Shown: positions 1 through 6,546, counted from the stretch's first letter. The stretch: DNA of 8,317 nt from DAIDHK01 sp035510695 (GCA_035510695.1 DATKGO010000057.1:1-8317), one strand, 5' to 3'. Made by a program: numbers and translations. The notes: generated from the sequence alone by a model not told the origin.

Positions 1-19
1 CTACTGGCTGGTTACCCAT
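1..19 (-). CDS. Possible 5' end of a leftward gene leaving the window
   Basis: An ATG on the minus strand (19-17) opens a frame reading MGNQPV to the window edge. Six codons say nothing about function. The only support is a promoter-like arrangement 9 nt upstream, similar to the short -10-to-ATG spacing of other genes here. The same frame reads back openly to a stop near position 98, so an alternative TTG start at 58-56 is also conceivable. It would be divergent from trpS. Confidence 0.2.
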
Positions 20-28
20 AGGAACTAA

Positions 29-58
29 AGCGTAGTACCAATTCCTATCGGTTGTCAA
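29..58 (-). promoter_or_regulatory. Candidate leftward promoter
   Basis: On the minus strand a perfect TTGACA (58-53) is followed after 18 nt by TACGCT (34-29, matching TAnnnT), with an ATG starting 9 nt further on at 19. Because the -10 is weak and the downstream gene is cut off by the window edge, this is tentative. Confidence 0.3.
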
Positions 59-157
59 ATTAACAAAGTGGAGAAAATGTAGTTTTTGTGATTAATTCTT
101 CTTGTTGTAGCCGTGCTAATCTTCATATTGAGAATTGGTGAATCTGAGCTTCCTTTA

Positions 158-186
158 TTGCAGAAGTGTTATGAATGAAATACAAT
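158..186 (+). promoter_or_regulatory. Predicted trpS promoter
   Basis: TACAAT (181-186, with a second overlapping copy at 186-191) lies 8 nt before the ATG at 195, and a weak -35, TTGCAG (158-163), sits 17 nt upstream of it. Initiation about 7 nt after the -10 would fall one or two bases before the ATG or on it. No Shine-Dalgarno site is present between -10 and ATG. No T-box leader is visible upstream. Confidence 0.5.
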
Positions 187-194
187 ACAATCAT

Positions 195-1178
195 ATGAAA
201 AAACGAGTTTATGCGGGGATTAGAGCTACAGGTAGGCTGCATTTGGGTAACTATTTCGGCGCGGTCAAAGGCATGCTGGCTTTGCAGGATGAATATGATT
301 GCATTTTTTCCGTGGTCGACATGCATGCGATTACCACGCCATATGATAAGAAGACTCTGAAGGAAAATGTCAAAAACGTGGCTTTGGATTATTTGGCAGC
401 CGGTTTGGATCCTGAAAAATGTTTATTGGAAATTCAATCAACCATTCCTCAGCACGTAGAATTGGCCTATTTATTTTCCACCATTTATCCGGTTTCCAGA
501 CTTGAAGATTTGCCCACCTATAAGGATAAAAAAGCCCAATATCCCAAATATGTGAACATGGGGTTATTGTTTTATCCCATGCTGATGGCAGCGGATATTT
601 TGTTATACAAAGCCGAATTAGTGCCGGCAGGAATTGATCAGGAACCGCATATTGAAGTGACTCGCGAAATTGCCCGCAAATTTAATTCTATGTTTGGCGA
701 TACATTTCCCGAAACGCAAAGATATAAAACCGCAGGAGATTATGTGCCATCTTTGACCGGAGTAGGCAAGATGAGTAAAACAGTTGAAGGAAGTTATATT
801 AATTTAAATGATGATTTGGAAACTATAAAAGCAAAATTGGCCAAAGTTCCCACAGACAGCGGAATATTAGGAGGCAATATCCCAATTGAAGGCGGAGTGG
901 CCAATCTGTTTACACTCCTGCGTTTATTTACTGGTAAGAATGAAGCTTTCCAGAAATTTGTGACGGATTATAAAGAGAAAAAAATTCGTTACAGTGAAAT
1001 GAAACAGGTTTTGGCTGAATCTATCTATAAGGAATTACAGCCTTTGCAGGAAAAACGAAAGGAATTTGAGGGAAATCCTAAGCTGGTTGATGAAATTCTG
1101 GAGCACAACAGATTAAAGTGTTTAGAGAAAGCCGAAGCTACGATGAAAGAAGTAAAAGAGAAAATGGGAATCAGTTAA
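195..1178 (+). CDS. trpS: Tryptophanyl-tRNA synthetase (TrpRS)
   Basis: Class I aminoacyl-tRNA synthetase that charges tRNA-Trp with tryptophan using ATP in the cytoplasm. In the 327-residue product, the HIGH-type signature is HLGN at residues 16-19, just after GIRATG, and the KMSKS loop is KMSKT at 192-196. The central block MAADILLYKAELVPAG followed by DQEPHIEVTREIA is characteristic of TrpRS (tryptophan pocket and dimer region). Length fits the usual 325-340. The frame is open further upstream (TTG at 135, ATG at 171). I chose 195 because the protein then starts MKKRVYAGIR, as in homologues, and a -10 TACAAT at 181-186 would make an mRNA that excludes the earlier starts. ATG 171 has a weak AGAAG upstream and remains possible. 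A terminator-like repeat follows, so the gene appears monocistronic. Small departures from consensus are KMSKT for KMSKS and GIRATG for GIRPTG. Confidence 0.96.
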   Translation: MKKRVYAGIRATGRLHLGNYFGAVKGMLALQDEYDCIFSVVDMHAITTPYDKKTLKENVKNVALDYLAAGLDPEKCLLEIQSTIPQHVELAYLFSTIYPVSRLEDLPTYKDKKAQYPKYVNMGLLFYPMLMAADILLYKAELVPAGIDQEPHIEVTREIARKFNSMFGDTFPETQRYKTAGDYVPSLTGVGKMSKTVEGSYINLNDDLETIKAKLAKVPTDSGILGGNIPIEGGVANLFTLLRLFTGKNEAFQKFVTDYKEKKIRYSEMKQVLAESIYKELQPLQEKRKEFEGNPKLVDEILEHNRLKCLEKAEATMKEVKEKMGIS

Positions 1179-1179
1179 A

Positions 1180-1207
1180 TTTTCAATTTTCAAGTTCCAA
1201 TTTTCAA
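1180..1207 (+). repeat. Heptanucleotide tandem repeat TTTTCAA
   Basis: Four consecutive 7-nt units begin two bases after the trpS stop: TTTTCAA, TTTTCAA, GTTCCAA (degenerate) and TTTTCAA. Related TTCAA motifs continue to about 1233. This is low-complexity intergenic sequence. Function unknown. Confidence 0.7.
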
Positions 1208-1238
1208 TGAATATTCAAGGCTCAAAAATTCAAATCAG

Positions 1239-1309
1239 ACGTCATCCTGAACTTGTTTCAGGATCTTTTTGTGAAATTTAGAGATGCTGAAATGAATTCA
1301 GCATGACGT
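1239..1309 (+). repeat. GTCAT/ATGAC palindromic repeat, copy 1
   Basis: A 71-nt element bounded by the inverted repeat ACGTCAT (1239-1245) and ATGACGT (1303-1309). It contains two hairpins: ATCCTGAA/TTCAGGAT (1244-1251 with 1257-1264, 5-nt loop) and ATGCTGAA/TTCAGCAT (1284-1291 with 1297-1304, 5-nt loop). Its first 22 nt differ by one base from the start of the copy inside the glycosyltransferase at 6149-6195. This architecture resembles the small REP-like palindromic elements common in many bacterial genomes. Confidence 0.8.
1244..1270 (+). terminator. Intrinsic terminator after trpS, formed by the repeat
   Basis: An 8-bp perfect stem (1244-1251 with 1257-1264) with a 5-nt CTTGT loop is followed by C and TTTTT (1266-1270). 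This fits a Rho-independent terminator on the trpS strand, about 65 nt after the stop. The stem is only moderately G+C rich, so efficiency is uncertain. Confidence 0.55.
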
Positions 1310-1367
1310 AAGTGTTTGATAAAGATGTTGGATTTTTTTGAAAGAAAGGCTCAAATAAGAACAGTTA

Positions 1368-1376
1368 TGTTAAAAT
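1368..1376 (+). promoter_or_regulatory. Extended -10 promoter of the EEP gene
   Basis: TGTTAAAAT matches the extended -10 consensus TGnTAnnnT, 7 nt before the ATG at 1384. No convincing -35 is present. The GAGG at 1379-1382 is only one base from the ATG, too close to act as a ribosome binding site, so a leaderless transcript is predicted. Confidence 0.45.
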
Positions 1377-1383
1377 ATGAGGC

Positions 1384-2232
1384 ATGTCTGTAAAAACTAG
1401 TAGTTTTTCCTTTACCTTAGCCACGTATAATATTGAATTTTGCCGGCATCCGCATTTGATTGTGCAAAACATTTTCGACCTGAGTAAAAAAGGAGTAAAT
1501 ATTTTTTGTCTGCAGGAAGTAATCCCTAACAGCAAAAAAGAATTTATCATAAATAAAATTTTGGAGAAATTGGGCAATGATTGGGAAGCGGCCTGGTCAA
1601 TAGGCGAGAAAGCAGACATTACCGGATTGGGGACAGCCATTTTATGGAATAAAAAAATGTTTAAGCAAATAGAAATAGACAAACTGGTTTTGCCCAAGCT
1701 GGAAAAAGTGCTGCCGCATGAAAATGTTTTTTCTTTAGCCAATGGCTATCCGGGAATAGTTATTTTACGTAGAGCCCTGGTCGTAACATTTATGTTGGGA
1801 GATAAAAAGATAAGAGTGTCTTCGGTTCATGCCGATGTTTTGGGTGGCCCGCGGCATAGAAAAAAGCAAATGCAGTATTTGCTTGATTATTTAGCTAAAA
1901 AGTCAAAGGTGGATGTAGCTGTCGTTTCCGGAGATTTTAATACCATTGATTTGTCGGGTCGAGGCGAAGAACAGGCATATCTCTCAAAATTATTTGGCAA
2001 GTATAAGTTTACAGATGTAACTAAGGATATTGAATGGAGCCACGATGTTTATCAGGCCAGTTTTGGTAAAGACAATTTGTTGGTTGAAAAAATAATAAAG
2101 GGTCTAAATGTCCATATCCGCAAAAAATTAGATTATATTTGGAGTCAAGGGCTGAAAGGCGTTGAGGCAAAAAGAGTAGACATGTCCGGCTCCGACCATT
2201 TCCCTCTGCTAGTGAAGTTGAAAATTCTATAA
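1384..2232 (+). CDS. Endonuclease/exonuclease/phosphatase (EEP) family protein
   Basis: A 282-residue protein with the fold shared by DNase I, exonuclease III-type AP endonucleases, sphingomyelinases and inositol phosphatases: metal-dependent phosphodiester or phosphoester hydrolysis. Family motifs appear in order: TYNIE (Asn16), LQEV (metal ligand Glu45), SSVHADV (His149), SGDFNT (Asp184 and Asn186), LDYIW (Asp250) and the terminal SGSDHFPLL with the catalytic Asp271-His272 pair. All key positions are kept, so an active enzyme is expected. There is no signal peptide or membrane segment, so it is probably cytoplasmic. The substrate cannot be told from sequence. The nearby 5'-3' exonuclease and Fpg make a DNA-repair role possible but do not show it, and the sequence does not look like a standard ExoIII/XthA. 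The start follows an extended -10 box by 7 nt. Confidence 0.85.
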   Translation: MSVKTSSFSFTLATYNIEFCRHPHLIVQNIFDLSKKGVNIFCLQEVIPNSKKEFIINKILEKLGNDWEAAWSIGEKADITGLGTAILWNKKMFKQIEIDKLVLPKLEKVLPHENVFSLANGYPGIVILRRALVVTFMLGDKKIRVSSVHADVLGGPRHRKKQMQYLLDYLAKKSKVDVAVVSGDFNTIDLSGRGEEQAYLSKLFGKYKFTDVTKDIEWSHDVYQASFGKDNLLVEKIIKGLNVHIRKKLDYIWSQGLKGVEAKRVDMSGSDHFPLLVKLKIL

Positions 2233-2264
2233 TTACACTTCAGCTGGTAATTTAAAACACTATT

Positions 2265-2273
2265 TGCTATACT
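2265..2273 (+). promoter_or_regulatory. Extended -10 promoter of ftsH
   Basis: TGCTATACT (TGnTATAnT type) ends 11 nt before the ftsH ATG at 2285. No -35 match lies 16-18 nt upstream, and no Shine-Dalgarno site lies between it and the ATG. The predicted leader is about five bases at most. Confidence 0.5.
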
Positions 2274-2284
2274 GACTTTGTTTT

Positions 2285-4174
2285 ATGGCTACCAACGGTA
2301 AAAATAACTCTCTAAAGAATTCAGTCGGAAAAACTCCCAGAAAATTGTCCAAAATGCGGATGAAAAATTCTTGGAAAAATTGGATAATTTACGGAGCTTT
2401 GGCACTTTTTGCTCTGTTTGCTTTTGCCGCGATTAGTACGCCCATTGACGAAGGCACGACAGTTTCCATTTCGCAAGTCATCAGCGATGTGAAAGCCGGG
2501 AATGTTAAAGAAATAGATGTGAGCACGGATAAGCTTACCGTGATTGAAAAGAATAAAACGATTACCACATATAAAGAATCTAATGCAGATGTCTACAGTT
2601 TATTTAAAAATGCCGGAGTTTCGTTGAATAATACTAAAGTTGTAGTAAATAATGACAGCTCTTTAAATAATTGGATAAATATTATCGGCGGAGTGCTGCC
2701 GGTAGCCTTAATGATTGTCTTCTTATATTTCATTTTCCGCCAGGCCAGAGGTGCTCAGGAAAATATTTTTTCCTTTGGTCAATCAAGGGCGAAACTATTT
2801 AATAAAGATAATCCGCGAACTACCTTTGACGACGTAGCAGGAGTGGATGAGGCGAAGCAGGAATTAACGGAGATCGTCGACTTTTTGAAAAACCCTAATA
2901 AATATAAAGCTATTGGCGCCAGAACACCCAAAGGTGTATTGATGGTGGGCCCTGCTGGAACAGGAAAAACTTTACTTGCCCGGGCCACAGCCGGTGAAGC
3001 CAATGTATCATTCTTCTCAATGGCCGGATCGGAATTTATGGAGATGTTGGTGGGAGTAGGAGCCAGCAGAGTCCGGGATTTATTTAATACTGCCAAAAAA
3101 GCTCAGCCGGCAATTATTTTCATTGATGAAATTGATGCTATCGGTCGGCAGCGAGGCAATGGTTTAATGGGTGGACATGATGAAAGAGAGCAGACCTTAA
3201 ACCAGATTTTAGTGGAAATGGATGGTTTTACCCCCAATGAACAGATTATCGTAATGGCAGCTACCAACAGACCAGACGTTTTGGATCCGGCACTGGTTCG
3301 ACCGGGACGTTTTGACCGTAGAGTTTCTTTGGATCTTCCTGACGTGGAAGGCAGAAAAGCGATTTTGGCAATTCACGCCAAAGGCAAACCTTTTGAACCA
3401 GCTGTAAATTGGGACCGAGTGGCTAAAAGAACAGTTGGATTTTCAGGAGCGGATTTGGAAAACATGCTCAATGAAGCAGCTATTTTGGCCGCCCGTTTAG
3501 CCAAGAAAGAAATTGACATGATCGATTTGGAAGAAGCGGCGACCAAAGTGCAGCTTGGACCGGAGAAAAAACAATTACAGTCAGATGAGGATAGGCGCAT
3601 GACGGCTTATCATGAAGCAGGTCACGCTCTCGTGATGTGGGAAATGCCGCATTTGGATCCGGTGCATAGAATTTCCATTGTCCGTCGTGGTTTGGCTTTA
3701 GGTCATACGATGATGGAACCGGTTGAGAGAACACATGAAACGAAAACGCATTTGGAAGAGCAAATTGCCGCGATGCTAGGAGGCAGGGCAGCAGAACAAA
3801 TTATCTTTAATGAAATGACCACCGGTGCAGGATCGGATATTGAAAAAGCGACGCATGTGGCACGCGCCATGGTGGTTAAATTCGGGATGAGTAAACTCGG
3901 ACCGATTGATTTTGAAGGCGAGAGACAAAATATTTATGAGCAAAGCGATTTATCTCCGGCTATGGCGGCCAAGGTTGATGAACAGGTAAAGGAAATTACC
4001 GATAAAGCTTATAAACAAGCTTTAAGTATTTTAAAGAAATTACGTAATAAATTAGATGTTTTGGCTGAGGAATTATTGAAACGGGAGACTTTGGATGCGG
4101 ATGAATTTGCTAAGCTAATCGGTCCGAAAGTGACTCCGGCCATGGTGAAAGCTCCACAAACAGCCTCCGCATAA
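2285..4174 (+). CDS. ftsH: ATP-dependent zinc metalloprotease FtsH
   Basis: Membrane-anchored AAA+ protease that extracts and degrades misfolded membrane proteins and selected cytoplasmic proteins as a hexamer. The 629-residue product has a basic N-tail, TM1 at about 33-52, an extracytoplasmic segment to about 130, and TM2 at about 131-151. The AAA domain carries Walker A GPAGTGKT (222-229), Walker B IIFIDE (Asp281, Glu282) and an SRH with RPGRFDR (arginine fingers Arg342 and Arg345). The protease domain has the zinc motif HEAGH (443-447) and the third ligand Asp518 in TGAGSDIE. Length matches the family (E. coli about 644). The pore loop reads MLVG where the usual form is MFVG, so Leu255 replaces the aromatic residue, and Walker A has Ala for the second Pro. 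It lies 52 nt after the EEP gene and 17 nt before the exonuclease gene, each with its own -10. Confidence 0.98.
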   Translation: MATNGKNNSLKNSVGKTPRKLSKMRMKNSWKNWIIYGALALFALFAFAAISTPIDEGTTVSISQVISDVKAGNVKEIDVSTDKLTVIEKNKTITTYKESNADVYSLFKNAGVSLNNTKVVVNNDSSLNNWINIIGGVLPVALMIVFLYFIFRQARGAQENIFSFGQSRAKLFNKDNPRTTFDDVAGVDEAKQELTEIVDFLKNPNKYKAIGARTPKGVLMVGPAGTGKTLLARATAGEANVSFFSMAGSEFMEMLVGVGASRVRDLFNTAKKAQPAIIFIDEIDAIGRQRGNGLMGGHDEREQTLNQILVEMDGFTPNEQIIVMAATNRPDVLDPALVRPGRFDRRVSLDLPDVEGRKAILAIHAKGKPFEPAVNWDRVAKRTVGFSGADLENMLNEAAILAARLAKKEIDMIDLEEAATKVQLGPEKKQLQSDEDRRMTAYHEAGHALVMWEMPHLDPVHRISIVRRGLALGHTMMEPVERTHETKTHLEEQIAAMLGGRAAEQIIFNEMTTGAGSDIEKATHVARAMVVKFGMSKLGPIDFEGERQNIYEQSDLSPAMAAKVDEQVKEITDKAYKQALSILKKLRNKLDVLAEELLKRETLDADEFAKLIGPKVTPAMVKAPQTASA

Positions 4175-4176
4175 TT

Positions 4177-4185
4177 TGCTACAAT
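4177..4185 (+). promoter_or_regulatory. Extended -10 promoter of the exonuclease gene
   Basis: TGCTACAAT matches TGnTAnnnT and overlaps the 17-nt gap after ftsH. It ends 6 nt before the ATG at 4192, so initiation would fall on or next to the A of the ATG. No -35 or Shine-Dalgarno site is seen. Readthrough from ftsH is also likely given the spacing. Confidence 0.45.
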
Positions 4186-4191
4186 ATCAAT

Positions 4192-5148
4192 ATGGATCTC
4201 AGGACTAAAAAATTAGTTGTTATTGATGGGAATGCGATTTTGCACAGGGCTTATCACGCCTTACCGCCTTTAACCGATCCGAAGGGCGAGGTAGTGAATG
4301 CTGTCTACGGTTTTTTCTCCATGTTGTTAAATTTATTACAAAATCAGAAACCGGATTATTTGGCAGTTTGTTTTGATCGTTCCAAACCGACAATCAGGCA
4401 AAGTATGTATGTTGGCTACCATGCTCATCGGCCGCAGATGGCAGATGACTTTGTGAGTCAAATCGCCAGGGTGGATTATATTTTGGAGAAAATGGCTATT
4501 AAACCATTTTTTGTGGACGGTTTTGAAGCAGACGATGTGATCGGAACGATAGCAACGTTAGTACAAAGAGCAAGGAACAAAGAGCAAGGAATTGAGACGA
4601 TCGTAGTGACGGGAGATAGGGATTTGCTGCAGCTGGTGAACGAACATACGAAGGTTTTGATGTTAATTACAGGCATAACGAAAACTGTATTGTTTGATGA
4701 AAAAGCAGTCGAGGGAAAATATGGGGTTACACCAAAACAGTTTATTGATTATAAGGCTTTGATTGGCGATCAATCCGACGGTTATCCGGGAGTTGCCGGA
4801 ATAGGACCGAAAACGGCAGCTATTCTTTTACAAAAATATCAGACATTTGAGAATTTGTATGAACATGTGGGAGAATTATCGGAAAGGCAAGGTTTACAGT
4901 TGGCCACCGATGCAGAGCAAGCGGCATTGGCGAAGAAGTTAGCCACAATTATTTGTGATATTCCCATGCAGTTTAATATTGAGAAATGTAAAGCTTCGGA
5001 TTTTGATCTGGCAGGACTGGAGAAAGCGTTTGAAGAGTTTGGCTTTAATAGTTTGAAAAAGCGTTTACTGACGGTTTTTCCGGATTTAGATGAACGGAAA
5101 AAAAAGAAGAAAGATAAGGTAAATAAAGATCAAATGTCACTTCTTTAG
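4192..5148 (+). CDS. Stand-alone 5'-3' exonuclease (PolA N-terminal/FEN type)
   Basis: Structure-specific 5' nuclease that removes RNA primers and 5' flaps in replication and repair; in most bacteria it is the N-terminal domain of DNA polymerase I. In the 318-residue product the metal-binding acids are present: Asp12 (VIDGNA), Asp62 (FDRSKPTIR), Asp114-Asp115 (FEADD), Asp142 and Asp144 (GDRD), Asp193 and Asp196 (GDQSDGYPG). The helix-3-turn-helix VAGIGPKTA follows at 201-209. The protein ends after the nuclease domain with a lysine-rich tail (302-313) and QMSLL at the extreme C-terminus, resembling a beta-clamp binding motif. No polymerase domain follows in the next 240 nt, so it is a free-standing enzyme and not a broken polA. 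The segment at residues 124-133 contains a perfect 14-nt tandem duplication. Confidence 0.92.
   Translation: MDLRTKKLVVIDGNAILHRAYHALPPLTDPKGEVVNAVYGFFSMLLNLLQNQKPDYLAVCFDRSKPTIRQSMYVGYHAHRPQMADDFVSQIARVDYILEKMAIKPFFVDGFEADDVIGTIATLVQRARNKEQGIETIVVTGDRDLLQLVNEHTKVLMLITGITKTVLFDEKAVEGKYGVTPKQFIDYKALIGDQSDGYPGVAGIGPKTAAILLQKYQTFENLYEHVGELSERQGLQLATDAEQAALAKKLATIICDIPMQFNIEKCKASDFDLAGLEKAFEEFGFNSLKKRLLTVFPDLDERKKKKKDKVNKDQMSLL
4563..4590 (+). repeat. Perfect 14-nt tandem duplication inside the exonuclease gene
   Basis: ACAAAGAGCAAGGA occurs twice head to tail (4563-4576 and 4577-4590) without mismatch. Because 14 is not a multiple of three, the two copies are read in different frames, giving residues 124-133 of the exonuclease. 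Confidence 0.85.
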
Positions 5149-5158
5149 AAATTCTCAT

Positions 5159-5304
5159 GCTCGCTCGGAACACTTTTTTGGTTGCTTCAAGGGTTATGTC
5201 TCTCTTGTTTTCTGGTTTATATTTTCGATCTGGCATTATTGTATATTCGTATTGAAGTTGTCGACCCGAGTGAAGCAACAAAAAAGCATCCCTTCGCTCG
5301 CTTG
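5159..5304 (+). repeat. Inverted repeat flanked by a short direct repeat in the 240-nt gap
   Basis: The gene-free stretch 5149-5388 contains CTTTTTTGGTTGCTTCA (5173-5189) and its near-exact reverse complement TGAAGCAACAAAAAAG (5271-5286), differing by one extra G. Outside these arms, GCTCGCTCG (5159-5167) and GCTCGCTTG (5296-5304) form a 9-nt direct repeat with one mismatch. The 81 nt between the arms show no convincing gene. After it, 5335-5348 is an A/T-only palindrome (TTTTAAATTTAAAA). It could be a decayed mobile fragment or a folded 3' region of the exonuclease mRNA. Confidence 0.55.
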
Positions 5305-5374
5305 ATTTTTAAAAATTAGAACATTTTGATTTCATTTTAAATTTAAAATTTCAAATTAAAAATTGTTTTTGTTG

Positions 5375-5380
5375 TATAAT
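5375..5380 (+). promoter_or_regulatory. -10 promoter of the glycosyltransferase gene
   Basis: A consensus TATAAT lies 8 nt before the ATG at 5389, after A/T-rich sequence. No -35 is found at the expected distance and no Shine-Dalgarno site precedes the ATG. A leaderless or nearly leaderless transcript is predicted. Confidence 0.55.
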
Positions 5381-5388
5381 ACCAACAG

Positions 5389-6546
5389 ATGAGGATTGCA
5401 TTGGTTCACGATTATATTAAGGAATACGGCGGGGCAGAGAAGGTATTGGAGACTTTGCATGAAATGTATCCGGATGCTCCGGTTTATACATCGGTTTATT
5501 TACCGCAGTTTTTAGGTCCGCATAAAGACCGTTTTGCCAATTGGGACATCAGAACCTCATATTTACAGAATTTACCGCTTAAAGCTAAGTTAATCAGCCC
5601 ATTTAGATTATTATCAAAATCAGTGTTCAAAAGTTTCGATTTTTCCAAGTATGACGTGATAATTTCATCCGCAACAGGAGCGTATATTATAAACGATTTG
5701 GATAAAAAAGATGCGAAATTGATTTGTTACTGTCATACACCGCCGCGTTACCTTTACGGTTATGCCACAGCCCGGGAATGGAAGAAAAATCCGTTTATCC
5801 GCAGTGTTGCACATGTGGCAAATCATTTTTTAAGGATGCAGGATTTTACAGCTGCTCAAAATGTTGATCAATATATTGCCAATTCGGAAGAAGTTGCAGG
5901 GAGAATTAGAAAATTTTATCGGAGAGATTCAATTGTTGTTTACCCACCAGTTGACACTGGAATAATGTCCCCTTTATTCAATATTCCTAATTCTAAATTC
6001 TATTATCTCGCCGGGGGGAGGCTAGCGAGACCGAAACACATTGATTTGATCATTAAAGCTTGTATGGAATTGGGAGTACCACTGAAGGTGTTTGGCAAAG
6101 GCTTCGCAGGATACGGTAAAGAGCTGCGTTTGTTAGCAACTTTTAGTCGTCATCCTGAACTCGTTTCAGGGATTCCGGATCAAGTCCGGAATGACAACTT
6201 AATAGAATTTCTCGGTGAAGTGACGGAAGAGAAAAAGTGGGAATTATATGCAGGAGCCAAAGCGTATATTTTTGCTTCCGAAGATGAAGATTTTGGCATT
6301 ATGCCGGTTGAGAGCATGTCAGCGGGGACACCTGTAATTGCATATAAATCCGGAGGAGTTAAGGAAACTGTTGTAGATAAAGAAACAGGTTTATTTTATG
6401 ATGAGTTGAGTGTTGAAAGTTTGATCAGTGCTATAAAAAAGTTTGAAAAAATGAAATTTGCTGCTAAAATATGTCAGAAACAAGCGGAAAAGTTTAGTAA
6501 AGAGAGATTCGTGAAAGAGATGAAGAGAATAGTTGAAAAGATTTAA
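5389..6546 (+). CDS. Glycosyltransferase family 4 (GT-B), with an in-frame palindromic repeat
   Basis: Retaining GT-B glycosyltransferase that transfers a sugar from a nucleotide donor, most likely to a lipid-linked or surface glycan at the inner membrane. The 385-residue product begins MRIALVHDYIKEYGGAEKVL with the GGAE acceptor-side loop typical of GT4 (residues 14-17). The C-terminal donor domain has GGRLARPKH (209-217), GKGFAGYG (236-243) and the EX7E pair Glu300/Glu308 in EDEDFGIMPVE, followed by SAGTPVIAYKSGGVKE (311-326). Donor and acceptor cannot be told; mannosyltransferase-like annotations are common for this subgroup. Residues about 253-270 (SRHPELVSGIPDQVRNDN) are translated from a palindromic repeat inserted between the helix after GKGFAGYG and the strand IEFLGEV, a loop position that probably tolerates extra residues. 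No membrane segment or signal peptide is evident. Confidence 0.93.
   Translation: MRIALVHDYIKEYGGAEKVLETLHEMYPDAPVYTSVYLPQFLGPHKDRFANWDIRTSYLQNLPLKAKLISPFRLLSKSVFKSFDFSKYDVIISSATGAYIINDLDKKDAKLICYCHTPPRYLYGYATAREWKKNPFIRSVAHVANHFLRMQDFTAAQNVDQYIANSEEVAGRIRKFYRRDSIVVYPPVDTGIMSPLFNIPNSKFYYLAGGRLARPKHIDLIIKACMELGVPLKVFGKGFAGYGKELRLLATFSRHPELVSGIPDQVRNDNLIEFLGEVTEEKKWELYAGAKAYIFASEDEDFGIMPVESMSAGTPVIAYKSGGVKETVVDKETGLFYDELSVESLISAIKKFEKMKFAAKICQKQAEKFSKERFVKEMKRIVEKI
6149..6195 (+). repeat. GTCAT/ATGAC palindromic repeat, copy 2, inside a coding region
   Basis: A 47-nt element starting GTCATCC and ending GGAATGAC. It has two hairpins: CCTGAA/TTCAGG (6154-6159 with 6165-6170, loop CTCGT) and ATTCCGGA/TCCGGAAT (6172-6179 with 6185-6192, loop TCAAG). 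It is open in the glycosyltransferase frame. The left half matches copy 1 (1241-1262) with one substitution. Confidence 0.85.

Noticed and set aside
135..194. Upstream extension of trpS to TTG 135 or ATG 171
   Set aside because: The added residues do not resemble TrpRS N-termini, and the -10 box at 181-186 would place transcription start downstream of both; ATG 171 cannot be fully excluded.
59..194. T-box riboswitch upstream of trpS
   Set aside because: No T-box sequence (AGGGTGGNACCGCG-like), specifier stem or antiterminator is visible, and the leader appears to be absent.
1365..1742. Leftward 125-codon open frame opposite the EEP gene
   Set aside because: It is a shadow of the EEP coding region, which has all catalytic motifs in the other frame.
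4192..5148. Truncated or frameshifted DNA polymerase I
   Set aside because: The protein ends with its own tail (basic linker plus QMSLL), and no polymerase-domain sequence follows in any frame of the next 240 nt.
5045..5281. Leftward 78-codon open frame overlapping the exonuclease 3' end and the intergenic inverted repeat
   Set aside because: It needs a TTG start, half of it is antisense to a well-supported gene, and it has no promoter or recognisable motif.
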